From Forficula auricularia (taxonomy: Eukaryota > Arthropoda > Insecta > Dermaptera > Forficulidae), in assembly GCA_024734495.1 (NCBI GenBank), contig JALMQS010000225.1, forward strand, positions 4,238,369 through 4,302,368: a DNA stretch of 64,000 bases, in the 5' to 3' direction. Under the pieces are notes generated by a model. It searched no databases. It was given only the letters and a program-made list of their open reading frames with translations, and was not told the DNA's origin. Within the stretch, counting starts at the first letter, position 1; the number at the start of each line of letters is the position of its first letter. This document shows, piece by piece, positions 31,000 to 42,049 of this stretch. The position numbers and the translations under genes are program-made.

Positions 31000-33120
31000 C
31001 TGATGTATTTGAATAAATGAAATGTAAGATTTATTTATTAGGCAAATAAGAGATGGAGCTAAATGGGTCCATGGGCTCACCAGAAGTAAATATGAATTTG
31101 AAATAAATACTATTTTGAGTTGATGTAAATAAATAATTGAATCAAATGTAGAAAACATTGGGTTAATTAATGGCAGGCATCTAACATACATGCTAATAGA
31201 TATAGCGCTCTGGACTGGGAGATCGAATATATAACATCTGAGATTTCAAATTCACTTGGTGATCCATTCGAATGTCTAGCGGGCTATACGCGAAATGACG
31301 TTGGATTGTAGCTAAGTGGATCACATCTTTTTCTCTCTTGGTCCAGACTTAATACTCCGCAGACTCCAATAGCGTAATCCGCAGTAGTCTCGCGAGATAA
31401 AAATATCTTTTTCAAATCAGCGCGGTCAAAATAATTCTCGTTGACGTATCAATTATTCTTTGATATATTAATGAGGAAAAAAATTATTTAATATCATTAT
31501 TTCAAGTTAGAAATATATAAGTTCAAATATTATTTTCACTCAATATTTGACAAAAATTCCCTACATTAGATTCGCGATTGAATCAAATGTAGAAAACATC
31601 AGGTTTATAATAAGACTGTTTGTGCTGAGACCAAAATGGTTTTCAATTAGAGAGTTCATGTTTAATTTGGTGATTAATTTCAGGTGGAGGAATATATTTT
31701 TTAAAATCTTTCAATAACAAAATGAAAATGAATACATTTATTGTTAATATTATTTCTTTTTATTATATTTTAATGAAAAATAAACAAGTCATGTGGTATG
31801 TTCTAAACACATTTTTTTGTGTATTTTGATTTTTCCGAATTACTTTTAAATGAAGAAGAACTTAAATGGAGAACTGTCGATCAGTAACAAATTCCACTAA
31901 AGGTGTCTAATTTATTTCTTTTGGAAATGAACAATCAAAGAGGCAGCCGTCGAATTGTGGGCGTTGCTCCTTGTTAGGGAGGTTCGTTCATTAAGGAAAT
32001 GATGAGACTTGCACCACCCTCTGCCGTGTTCTCAATCTATTCCTCAGAGACCCAATCTTTTTTTCTCTCCTACTGAATGGGATGCGTCAGCTGGACCAAA
32101 ACAGAAAAACAGAGGGTCGCAGACACCCCCACAAGAAGCTTGGCACGCGCTTAACAAGAGCTAGTATATATATTGAGAAAGAGAGAGAGAATTTAACGAA
32201 TTAAAAGGTAATAATTAGTTAGGGAATGAAATGGACAGCTATCAGACAGATCCGGTACGCTTTTTCACCTGGGAAATTTTCGAAAATTTAAAAAAATAAC
32301 TGACCCAATAGAGGAAATGTAGGCAATTTTTAATTTTTCATTTCCCGTATCAGGAAAGCTTCTTGAGGTTAACCCCCCAGAGACCACTACGAGTGGCCGG
32401 AAATGGCCAAAAAAAGGACAAATGTGCGCGCACGTGGGGCAGGAGCAAAAAAATCTCATCTCTGCTTGGCAATCGTCTGGCTGGTCTGGTCCTTTTACGG
32501 GTCGAAATGGACCATTTGGAACGAGTAATGCAGGGAAATGTTCATTTTTTTAATGATCAATCACTAAGGAAATATAATATTGTATTTGTCTTTCCTAACG
32601 GACGCTCTTTGAGGGTGGAGTGGCAACTGAAATATTTTCAAGTGCAGTTAGGTTTGCATTTTATTAGAATATATTACCTATTATAATAAATAAAGTATTA
32701 ATAAAACAAACGAATTCTTTAAATTTTCTAAAATTTGTTAATATATATTATACTAGTACCTATATCTATTTTGGCAATTATGAGTCAATTATTTTTCTGA
32801 TTTCTAACAAAATATTTGAAAATCTTTACATATTTTTAGAATTTCTAAATATTACGCGTAATTTATTCCTGGATTCAAAAATTTAAATTAAAAAATTTAA
32901 AAAAAAATGACAAAATCATTGAAAAATAGTATTTCATATTTTTAGGTTTTCTCAATATGAAAAAGATTTAATATTTCTTTTTTTACACGCTTTATATTAG
33001 CTTCACCTGTATGTATGTATGTATTTATCTATGTATCAATGTGACTTTTGTTCTGTTAAATTCTGTTAAATTCTGTTCAAAATATATCTCTATAAAAATA
33101 ATTAAGACTAAAAAGTAAAA
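31000..33120. other. Possible single-copy region; no gene recognised
   Basis: Long stretch with little similarity to the rest. A direct repeat AATCAAATGTAGAAAACAT occurs at 31140 and 31579. The stretch 31930-32170 and 32340-32530 is less AT-rich, with a GCGCGCACGTG E-box-like palindrome at about 32427 and a (GA)n tract near 32175. A GTAT microsatellite is at about 33008-33035. Could be regulatory or an unrecognised exon; open frames there have no known domain. Confidence 0.3.
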
Positions 33121-33124
33121 AAAT

Positions 33125-33320
33125 AAATTATATTTAAAAAAACTAAAAAACACTCTTCTAAAAAGTACAAAATAATGTAATACTTAATCAAAAAGCGTGG
33201 GGTACTTTGTCGAAATTAATTAAAAGGACATGTTTCTGGGCCCACACTTTTTGATTAAGTATTACATTATTTTGTACTTTTTAGAAGCGTGTTTTTTAGT
33301 TTTTTTTTTAAATATAATTT
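33125..33320. mobile_element. Palindromic MITE family G, copy 2
   Basis: Best-preserved copy: arms AACTAAAAAACACTCTTC and the complement, inner AATCAAAAAGCGTGGGG, centre AATTAATTAAAAGGACATG. Confidence 0.8.
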
Positions 33321-33802
33321 ATTTAAATTGTTTTAAATTTTGTTTTTGAATATATTTTTAAATAAGTCTAGCAAATTTTCAAATGATTATTTTTATTTTG
33401 AGAAGACTTTATAATACTTTATGTATACGCGTGCCTACTGCCTACACTATAAATCTCTAAAGAGGTGTCGAGAGAGAGAATAGTAGCTTCTAGATATTAT
33501 TTTAAGCTTCCACAATCATTTTCAGAGCAAGTAACTAGACATTTATTTATTTAATTTCCTGAAAAACATTTTTTTTTTTTAATTTTAATTATATCTTCTT
33601 GAACTCTAACTTTTAATTTTTTAGTATTTAACAAGAATCAAATCTTTGATAATCATTCTTTTTGATATTTATAATTTGTATAAAACTAGAATTTCTGTGA
33701 GAATACTTATATATTAATACCTAAGTTGGTTTAAAAAATTTATAAGTTCAGGTACATGAGTTCATTTCCAGAGTATTTTTTTTTTTTTTTGTAACTATAT
33801 TC

Positions 33803-33915
33803 CACGATTTTTTCGCCAATTGTGAACCGATTTTGAAGATTTTTTTGCATTGGGTTCATTATAGTTTCCGATAGGTCCCATACAAATGACCTTTTTTGAT
33901 ATGTACCTATATATT
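33803..33915 (+). repeat. Family C fragment
   Basis: TTTTTTCGCCAATTGTGAACC, GTTTCCGATAGGTCCCAT matches 12965-13080. Confidence 0.6.
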
Positions 33916-34031
33916 TGGTAGTTTTTCAATAAATAAATATATTTAAACATCAGTGGGTTGATTGAGTCATAATATATCAGCCAAAGTGGAATGTATCCGG
34001 TCCAATAAAACTCCCAGAGTAAAAGGATTCA

Positions 34032-34203
34032 ATTGAAAAGTTTTTGTTTTGCCGAGAGTAGCAGAGTTGTTGATTCACAAAGAGAAACAAAGAGGTTGTC
34101 TTCTGCTTGATGCAAATAAACATATACACATATATATCAAGATGATATATATGTGTATATGTTTATTTGCATCAAGCAGAGGACAACCTCTTTGTTTCTC
34201 TTT
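34032..34203 (+). mobile_element. Hairpin element with 13-bp target duplication
   Basis: 172 bp. Starts AATTGAAAAGTTTTTG, GCCGAGAGTAGCAG, then a nearly perfect hairpin with 60-bp arms (34079-34137 and 34143-34203). Flanked by identical GTAAAAGGATTCA at 34019-34031 and 34204-34216. The interrupted sequence is known from the other arm of the host foldback (CTTTTACTCTGGG at 34890), which lacks the insert. A 13-bp duplication points to target-primed or similar retro-insertion rather than a cut-and-paste transposase. Confidence 0.85.
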
Positions 34204-34216
34204 GTAAAAGGATTCA

Positions 34217-34812
34217 GCCTAAATTTTATTGGGCCATCCTCAGTTATTGGAATTTATACACATATTATAATATGCAGATGTGGTTGAACCTATTTTTGTC
34301 AACAATAAGATATTGAGGTTCATATTTAGTTTATGTCGTGCTTGTGCCCAAGGTTCAGAGATGAATCGGCCTAAATTTTATTGGGCCATCCTCACTTATT
34401 GGGAATTATACACATATTATAATATGCAGATGTGGTTGAACCTATTTTTGTCAACAATAAGATATTGAGGTTCATATTTAGTTTATGTCGTGCTTGTGCC
34501 CAAGGTTCAGAGATGAATCGGCCTAAATTTTATTGGGCCATCCTCACTTATTGGGAATTATACACATATTATAATATGCAGATGTGGTTGAACCTATTTT
34601 TGTCAACAATAAGATATTGAGGTTCATATTTAGTTTATGTCGTGCTTGTGCCCAAGGTTCAGAGATGAATCGGCCTAAATTTTATTGGGCCATCCTCACT
34701 TATTGGGAATTATACACATATTATAATATGCAGATGTGGTTGAACCTATTTTTGTCAACAATAAGATATTGAGGTTCATATTTAGTTTATGTCGTGCTTG
34801 TGCCCAAGGTTC
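34217..34812 (+). repeat. 152-bp tandem array, about 3.9 units
   Basis: Unit contains TTTTATTGGGCCATCCTCAC, ACACATATTATAATATGCAG, TTGTCAACAATAAGATATTG and GTCGTGCTTGTGCCCAAGG. Repeats after the first are essentially identical, which implies recent expansion or homogenisation. Each unit contains the same 62-codon frame by repetition; it is not evidence for a gene. Confidence 0.9.
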
Positions 34813-34949
34813 AATCACATCTGCGTATTATAATATGTGTATAATTCCCAATAACTGAGGATGGCCCAATAAAATTTAGGCCAAAATCTTTTACTCTGGG
34901 AATTTTATTGTACTCGGTATATCCCACTTTGGCTGATATATCATAACTC

Positions 34950-36002
34950 CTTCAACCCACTACAATTTCATCAAAGGACGATCTCCAACAATACATATTT
35001 AAACAGTGAATAATGCGGTTTATTTCAAAAAATTCTTATAAACTCAAGACCGGGTGTTTCAACATGCCAAGGCCTTGGTAATTTAATAAATTATCTTAAT
35101 TGAATAGTTTCTTTATTAACTACAGAGGTATTGTTCAAATTCGATTTTTTTTAGGAGTGCGGGTTTCTCATTAATCAATTTTATATTTTCACACAGATAT
35201 AACGTTTCATATAGATTTATTTGAAAAAAAAGATTAAAAATCATGAGGGTTCTAATCGGGGACTAGCTAAAAATTGTAATTATTTAATCTGAGGTGAAAA
35301 TCATTGTCATATAATTGTGAATAAAATTACGGGAATGTTTTTCTCTTCTTCTGATGAATCATTCATTCGGTGCAATATTTTTATATTTGCTAGAAATAGA
35401 TAGGGGTGACCATTTTGAGGGGTTGTTTTTCGTTTTATTTTGCCATGAGTCATGCGATTCTGTATTAAATAACGAAACCCCCCAAGTAGTGATCCATCTC
35501 CACCCCCGAGTGCCGAGGGGTTGAAAGCAGCCCTTCGTCCACCACCAATCAGATTGAACACTAAGGGCTTGACGTGGATGCTGAGCCAATCACCGGCCCA
35601 CAGGGAGATTCGTTCTTCTACAAAAAATAAGGGAACCACCGAGACTGAGAAAAAAAACAGCTTCATCGATTATCAGTAACAATAGAAATTGGATAGAGAA
35701 AGTTGATCAACCAACTCGTTCAAATCTCTTACAGACATTTCTCAATCGATTAGTCTGATGAACGGGATTATTTGGTATTAGGTATTATCATTCAAATTTG
35801 GGCTTCGAGTCGACACTCCCACCCATGTCCATATTTATAACAAAGTTTTTTTTGACATTACAATCATATTAAAAAATTTTAAATATATGAGAAAATGTTG
35901 ACAAAAACCCTACTTCTTGACGGTTGAGTTATCGCTGCTTTAACAGACTGGGAGATCAATTGTTTTTTGGGCTCTGGAGAACCCACTTGTTCTAAATCTA
36001 TA
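34950..36002. other. Unclassified; contains a block duplicated at 37089
   Basis: No gene recognised. About 35627-35775 (GGGAACCACCGAGACTGAG, then GAGAAAGTTGATCAACC) is similar to 37089-37225 (GGAAACCACTGAGGCAGA, then GAGAAAGTTGATTAGCG). The 119-codon minus-strand frame ending near 35307 has no recognisable domain and contains low-complexity turns. Confidence 0.35.
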
Positions 36003-36440
36003 AAAAATAATTTTTAGAAAAAAAAACCGACTTCAAAAAAATTAAATGCAACAAATAAAATAATAAGAACTCAAAAATCAAATAAAATGCACTAAAAGGT
36101 ATAAAATAATTATCTAATTTAGTTACAACTAAACGATGAAATTGTTACATGAAATCACTTTTTGAAGTCGGTGCCAAACATATACATTTTATCGACGGAT
36201 CTTGCTTAGTACGTTTGGCGGGTAATGAAGACAACATCGCCTAAGGCTCCCTTATATAGTTTGTTTGGCACCGACTTCAAAAAGTGATTTCATGTAATAA
36301 TTTCATCGTTTAGTTTTAACTAAATTAGATAATTATTTTATACCTTTTAGTGCATTTTACTTGATTTTTGAGTTCTTATTATTTTATTTGTTACATTTAA
36401 TTTTTTTGAAGTCGGTTTTTTTTCTAAAAATATTTTTATT
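36003..36440. mobile_element. Family C foldback, intact
   Basis: Ends TTTTTAGAAAAAAAAACCG and the complement near 36425; arms contain CGACTTCAAAAAAATTAAAT, AATAATAAGAACTCAAAAAT, CTAAACGATGAAATTG and TTTTTGAAGTCGGTGCCAAA. Centre near CATCGCCTAAGG (36230). This copy lacks the CGAGGGG-end insertions found in 12895-13840. Confidence 0.75.
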
Positions 36441-36729
36441 TTTCTCTTTTTAGTGATGTTAAGAATATTGACTTATGATAATACCTTGCATGCATCTAGT
36501 AAGAGAAAGATTCGGGCGAAAGAATCAGAAATTTATAATAAAATTCAATTCATAAATAGAGAAATTATCTCGAAACGTTAGGGGGTTTTAAATGAACGTT
36601 TTAAGATTTTATTTATTATAGTTTCGATTATTTGCTCATAAGTATTGGAGATTTCCGTTATTTTGTCATTGATCATAACATCAGAACTTGAGCAAATTAA
36701 TATGTGACCATCCCTAACGTATCCCCTTT

Positions 36730-36966
36730 CCAATAAAAAAGAATCATTGAAATCGGTCCATAAACAAAGAAGTTATGCGTGAACATACATAACAAAAAAG
36801 ATCCAATACCAATAAAAAAAAAACGGGACCAATCGGGTACGAGATTGAACCCAATGCAAAAAAATCATCAAAATCGTTCCACAAGGTAAAGAGAAATAAA
36901 TGTTCAAACACAAAAAAACCCAGACATTTCGTTGAATTGATAACCTCCACCTTAGTCGGTTAAAAA
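36730..36966 (-). repeat. Family C end fragment, minus strand
   Basis: Minus strand reads AACCGACTAAGGTGGAGGTT, ATCAATTC, then GATTTTTTTGCATTGGGTTC and CCGATTGGTCCCG; equals the first 200 bp of the element at 12895. Confidence 0.65.
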
Positions 36967-37649
36967 GCTATTTTAGTGTTTTATTTGGTAGCTATTTAAA
37001 AATTAAAAGTCAAATTTGTTTCAACAGGATTAGAAGACTTCAAAAAGTGAATTCCAATACTTAACTTATTATATATAAGTGGAATCAATAAGGAAACCAC
37101 TGAGGCAGAAAAAAGCTTTATGGTTTAACAGCTAGGAAATTGGCTGGAGAAAGTTGATTAGCGACATCGCTCGAATCACTTAAACATTTCTCACTCGATT
37201 TCTCTGATAAGGGTGATTTTTGGACTCGTCTAAGCTAAATTAGCTCGATTATTAGACTAGATAAAAAGAAACTCTTTTAGTTTGAATTCATTTTCAAGTT
37301 TGTTAAGAAATTTGAGTACAGTTAAACTCGTGTAAGAACATAGTGTCATTTTAAATAGGCCTTTCTATTTCATTGGCGTCTCAGTGACAGACAGGAAGAT
37401 AAAAATAGTCGGGCAGAGTTTACCCGTTAACGGGATTTGAAAGAGTTAAAAAATAGCCTACAACAAAAATACAGTTAGATAACAAAAATAATAAATAACC
37501 AAAAAATTAAAAACAAGTTTTCTTGTAAAGAAGTGTTTAAATTTAATTAAATAAAAACCGATTGGTATAACGATTAAAATACAAAGTCCCCAGCAAGTAC
37601 ACCACCATTTCGTGATTACCCTATCCTATCCTATATTATTAAATGAGCA

Positions 37650-37651
<2 letters not shown>
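36967..37651. other. Unclassified; right half of a duplicated block
   Basis: 37089-37225 is the partner of 35627-35775. No gene recognised in the rest. Confidence 0.35.

Positions 37652-37694
<43 letters not shown>
37652..37694. repeat. (AT)n microsatellite
   Basis: About 20 AT dinucleotides. Confidence 0.95.
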
Positions 37695-37697
<3 letters not shown>

Positions 37698-37757
37698 CGG
37701 TTTCTCGAAAACGGTACTAACGATTTCGCTAAAAATTGGTGAACTTATCAAGTATCA

Positions 37758-38010
37758 AATTGAAAGTTTTTGCCGAGAGTAGCAGAATTTTTATATATTG
37801 AAGGAGACAATAAAAGAGTGTGTCTTCTGCTGGAATTATAAATTTTATTTATTTATAACGAGACTATAGTTTCGAGGGCTTTGCTAATTCCTGTGAATCC
37901 ATTGTAATAGACTGATGAAGAGGGCAAAGCCTTCGAAACTATAGTCTCGTTATAAATAAATAAAATTTATAATTCCAGCAGAAGACACACTCTTTTATTG
38001 TCTCCTTCAA
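37758..38010 (+). mobile_element. Hairpin element with hammerhead core and 13-bp duplication
   Basis: 253 bp. Starts AATTGAAAGTTTTTGCCGAG, AGTAGCAGA; arms of about 85 bp (37799-37884 and 37925-38009) are almost perfectly complementary; the 40-bp loop contains CTGATGA. Flanks TTATCAAGTATCA (37745-37757) and TTATGAAGTGTCA (38011-38023) agree at 11 of 13. The uninterrupted target is seen in family B at 53450-53475. Confidence 0.8.
37908..37945 (+). ncRNA. Hammerhead-like core in the hairpin loop
   Basis: CTGATGA 37912-37918, extra A, stem II GAGGG/CCTTC around CAAAG, GAAAC 37935-37939. Downstream TATAG does not give the clean GUC or stem I seen at 48169-48212, so this copy is probably decayed or relies on other pairing. 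Confidence 0.4.
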
Positions 38011-38319
38011 TTATGAAGTGTCATGAGTTATTCGTAGTGTATAAATTTTAATCCGATTGAAATAAAGGAAGGGGTCTAAATTAGTCATGTTGCAAAATAA
38101 ATATTTTAATCGTTCATATCTCGTCTTCTGTAAGTCGCAGAGTCTTGAAATTTGAAACTTAAGCTATCTAGAGGCTACCAGATGTATCACAAGATTTTGG
38201 TTAAAATATAAGTTCCGGAAGTTGATGTTTACGTACATAAGAATTTACCCCCATGCGTTTCACAACCATAAATCTCAGAGCTACGAAATTCGTATCTTAA
38301 GCTCGATATAGGCTAGAAG

Positions 38320-38664
38320 CAGTGCTGGATTTCCGCCTAGGCCCACAAGGCCCGGGCCTAGGGGCCCAGCCGGCCTGGGGGCCCCGGTTGCGGAATCTTT
38401 TTTTCTCAACCTAAAAAGATCACAAGGGATCTACAACAGGCATTACAAATATCATACAAGTATGCAATCACAATCTCTGATTGTACATTAAAAAGGCTAG
38501 ATGCCCCTACAAATACAATGTTCTAGAATAAAAAAAAAAAAAAAAAAAAATATTATCTCTACTAGTGCATTTAATTTGCTAAATTTCCAAAATAGCTTCG
38601 AAATGGTAGGGGGGGGGCAAATGTCAAGTCCCTAGGGGCCCTGGGTCCCTTAAATCTGCCCCTG
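38320..38664. mobile_element. hAT-type MITE with perfect 8-bp duplication
   Basis: Left end CAGTGCTGGATTTCCGCC; right end AAATCTGCCCCTG. Flanks GCTAGAAG at 38312-38319 and 38665-38672 are identical. G/C-rich GGCCCGGGCCTAGGGGCCC near the left end; an A24 run at about 38530-38550. Inserted in family B. Confidence 0.9.
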
Positions 38665-38790
38665 GCTAGAAGGTGTACAACAAGTTTTTGCTATAAATCA
38701 CCGTACTAACGTTTTTTTAAATTGGTGTACTTATCCAGTGTCATGAGTTATTAAGTTATTTAGAGGCAAAAAGTTACTTTGGTAATGAAA

Positions 38791-40339
38791 AAATGTGAGT
38801 TGCTCCATCAATGATGAAATCTATCATGAAACCGGGCTTACCAGGCCACATTCTCCCATAAGGTCATGTTCTCGAACCTATTAACAAAACTAAATTTTAA
38901 ACATCACCCCGCACTAGACCGGAATTAGTCCACCTGAATTTAAATTCAAAAATTTAATTATCATTTATTTTAGGATGAATTTAAGTTGGTTTATTAAATA
39001 TGTGTAAAATCTAGATTCTAGTAGTATTATCTTGGAGCAATTTTTTTTCAATAATACCTGAATCTTCATGATGATTATTTTAACTCTTTTTATGGAGAAT
39101 TAGAGGTTATACTATTAGTCTTGTTAAGGGAGAATGCTGTGGGTTCTTGATGAAACATTTTAAATAAAGTAAAGAAAATTTTGAAAATTTTCTTTACTAT
39201 ATATAAGTCGACAAAGAAGAAGACAGCTGGGGAAACCATATGCAGGCAGGTCTAATCAATGATAGGTATATTTTATATTAGGTATCTTACAACAATTTTA
39301 AGAGAACATATCTCAGTGTTTCAAAACCTTTTTTGGTTGACGGCACACTAAAAATATCTGGAATCATTTGCGGCACACCTAAATATATATATATAAAAAA
39401 GTAAAAGTTGTATGATACAAAAAAAAATGAAGTAATTACAAATACTATTTCAAAGTTACAAAGCCCATGCAATTTTAATTATTTGTCAAAAACGCTCGGG
39501 GCACATAGGTTGAGAAACACTGGTTTAGAGAGCCCATAATCTAAACACTTCTTCGCATTGAAAATATAAAATTTTTGCTACAGAACAAACATTCTAAGAC
39601 GATTTCTTTTATGAATTTAATTTTTCTATTGAATGATAAAAATGAAGAAAAAAGTAAAACTTTTTCACGACCCAGTACGTTCGCCAGTTAGAACAAGTAT
39701 TTTTTTCACATTATTATCTGAGTTTTATTGAAGTTCAATTAAATATTTGCTCTCTCTATAACGAGTATAATTTTGATCCAAGAGCAAAAGGACATTCCTA
39801 GAATAATAGAAATTAAAAATTAAATCTTCAATATTCTGAGCAGGTCCGGACTTGTATTTGGCTATAAAGGATGAAACTAGATAATTCTACCCACGCCCTT
39901 TTTAGTCATTTTCCTCGATCGGTTGAGAAATATTGATGGTAGAGAAAAATATGAATTTGTGAAGAAGAACTAAGACAGATGAAAATAAAGTAGAAAATTC
40001 AATATTGTCTTGCAATTGATATTAAAATATTGATTCAAAGGCGTTAACGTTATCTTCAGTCAAACAAAAATATTTCACATGTATATTTAACTTTAATGGA
40101 GTAATTAGGGGTCTCGTCCAAAAAAAGTAAAAAAACAGATACTTCATGTTCAGAATCTGTTGTTTATTTTTGTCTCTTTTAAATGCCTTTATCTTTAAAG
40201 AGAGTAAAACTATAATCTTTATTTGCATTTTTGATTATTTCGCATTTTTTTGCTGACGACCGGTCTAACTAGAAGCTTAAAAAATGCAGAAAAATTCAAC
40301 GTAATAATTAAAAAAATTATGCCATATCTGCTCAAGAGA
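38791..40339. other. Unclassified apart from one hAT MITE
   Basis: A small hairpin near 39165-39205 (AAAGAAAATTTTGAAAATTTTCTTT) and the hAT MITE at 39314-39522 are the only recognised parts. Confidence 0.4.
39314..39522. mobile_element. hAT-type MITE (CAGTGTTTC ends)
   Basis: Left CAGTGTTTCAAAACCTTTTT, right ATAGGTTGAGAAACACTG, with GGCACAC/GGGGCACA sub-terminal wording. No clear 8-bp duplication (CATATCT versus GTTTAGAG). Confidence 0.65.
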
Positions 40340-41580
40340 CAGTGGCGTAGCCAAGGGGTTTGACGCCCCCTCCCCCCGACCCTATCTTTTGCGCCCCTGC
40401 TCTCACTATTTACATCTAAACAAAATCAAAAGGGGAAAAAAGAAACTTGGTAAAATGAGTAATTTTTTGGTTTTTACTTTACCTTAGGGTGTGGTCAAGT
40501 ATTGTAATCGTGCGTGAAAAAAAGTGCTATTTTGCTTATTTTTTTCGAAATATCTCAAAAATGGCTCAAACCACTTTGTTTAAAAAAATGGGCGAAACCG
40601 TGGGATTTCGGTGTACAAAAAAGTGAACATCAAAAAAATTATATTTTTCGAGAAAATAACTGTTTTGTCAAAATGTCTGTTACGCTGTGCGTTACCAAAT
40701 TTTTGTGGACGAGCTAGCTCAAAAACTGGTCTGAATATCAGAACCAAATTTCACATCTAGTTTTGGTGCATTGAGATTAAGAGCTGATTAGATTTTGGTG
40801 CATATCGACCGAAAATTAAGGGAGGGAGGGGTTTAAATTTAAAATTTTAATACTTTCAAACTATAAAAACAAGAAAAATTAAATATACTATAAAATGAAC
40901 CTATAATAACGAAAATATATAAGGGGGAGGGGCAAAAAATAAAAATCTAGACCATTTGAGCAAACTCAACCAAATTTTTTATACATAATCAGTGGGCCCC
41001 AGAACACTAAAAATACAAAAACAAACCTCCCAAAATGGGGGAGGGGGCCAAAAAATTAAAATCTAGGCCCTTGTACCAAACTCAACCAGAAGTGTATGGT
41101 AAAGTCAAGTGGATTGCCACATCAGAACGTGTCAATTTATTTTATTTATAAAATTAAGAAGTGAATTTATTTTAATTTTTTTCAAAAAAAGAAACTCAAA
41201 AAAGATACTTAAACCTTTACATTAATTATTTTATTTATGTTTGGTGAACCGCTCTCTAAGTCAGTAAATGGTTTAATCAAAGAAAAATTAACGCATTTTA
41301 TTTATTTTAATACAGAACCGAGCCTACCCACACTGTTAAAAAAATTGTAAATTTACTATATTTTTACAATACAAATAAATAGGAAATTAACAAGATTGCG
41401 TATAGAAAAAAAAATACTATATTATATTGGTAAAATCACATTAAAACTCATTTCAAAAATACAAAAATAAATTGTAGCTTTACTTTTTTCCAGGGAAAAG
41501 AAAAAAAAATCGCTTAATTCAAATAATTCTGGTCAGAACAGTTTTGCCCCACCCGCCCCAAAAGTCTGGCTACGCCACTG
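40340..41580. mobile_element. hAT-type element with family A nested inside
   Basis: Left end CAGTGGCGTAGCCAAGG, right end CTGGCTACGCCACTG, the widespread CAGTGGCGTAGC hAT signature. Flanks share CAAGAG (TCAAGAGA, TCCAAGAG). Native sequence is about 130 bp at the left (GACGCCCCCTCCCCCC) and 110 bp at the right (CGCTTAATTCAAATAATTC, TTTGCCCCACCCGCCCC); the middle is the family A copy. Right-end relatives at 61030-61156 and 63940-63990. Confidence 0.8.
40476..41420 (+). mobile_element. Family A element, copy 4, longest
   Basis: Starts TTTTACTTTACCTTAGGGTG, passes GACGAGCTAGCTCAAAAAC and three G-rich GGGGGAGGG patches, then GTATGGTAAAGTCAAGTGG at 41095 and a further 300-bp extension (GTAAATGGTTTAATCAAAG, GGAAATTAACAAGATTGCG) shared with 14040-14310. 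Nested in a hAT-type element. Confidence 0.75.
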
Positions 41581-42049
41581 TCCAAGAGCTCCTTCATTTT
41601 TTTATGTTGAGGATTTTTCTTCTATGCTATTGAATATCAGTTCTTTGTTATTAATATTAGAATCTTGAGTTTAGCAGTACAAACATTTTGGAACTAGAAC
41701 GAACTTTTTACGATATTACATTATTGATTTATCGAAATAAACAGAAGAATTTTTTTTTAATGCAATCGAATGCAAGGGGCTTATATCGCAATATCGCTTG
41801 ACCACGTTTCCGATTTTTCTAATAAAAATAATAAAATAATAAAAAATAAAATAAACATTTCTAACTTTTCAATAATACATTCATTATTCCGCCCTATTTA
41901 TTTAATCTCTCTCTTGGGTATGGAGTAAATTGTCCCTAAATTACTCGATACGCTGGATAAGTCTAGTATTTAATTCACAAAAAAAAAATTTTTCTCATTG
42001 TGTTCAAAAATGTTTGAAACGTGGGGAAAATTCATTTCTAAGCATGATT

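Larger units (their letters stand above)
33964..34949. mobile_element. Foldback element with internal 152-bp tandem array
   Basis: Terminal inverted arms: AATATATCAGCCAAAGTGG (left) and CCACTTTGGCTGATATAT (right), continuing through CCCAGAGTAAAAG and CCTAAATTTTATTGGGCCAT on both sides. The centre is a tandem array of one arm-derived unit (34217-34812). The left arm is interrupted at 34032-34203 by a separate hairpin element. No coding capacity. Confidence 0.85.
37697..38790 (+). repeat. Family B repeat, split by two insertions
   Basis: Landmarks TTTCTCGAAAACGGTACTAA, CAAGTATCA|TGAGTTATT, ATCGTTCATATCTCGTCTTC, CCGGAAGTTGATGTTTACG. It is interrupted at 37758-38010 by a hairpin element and at 38320-38664 by a hAT element. 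Other copies: 46590-46985 and 51310-53500 (split by the RTE-like insertion). Non-coding and unclassified; it acts as a repeated landing site in this window. Confidence 0.7.

Noticed and set aside
31190..31290. Possible tRNA-like segment (TAGCGCTCTGGACTGGGAGATCGAA)
   Set aside because: No cloverleaf could be drawn and the B-box is poor; left as unclassified.
34280..34772. Three identical 62-codon frames
   Set aside because: Simply the 152-bp tandem unit; the frame ends in each unit and carries no domain.
35307..35666. 119-codon minus-strand open frame as a gene
   Set aside because: No recognisable domain, an overlapping second frame is equally open, and there is no splice or promoter context.
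36540..36590. CTCGAAACGTTAGG resembling the GAAACGT half of the ribozyme motif
   Set aside because: No CUGANGA or stem II partner upstream.
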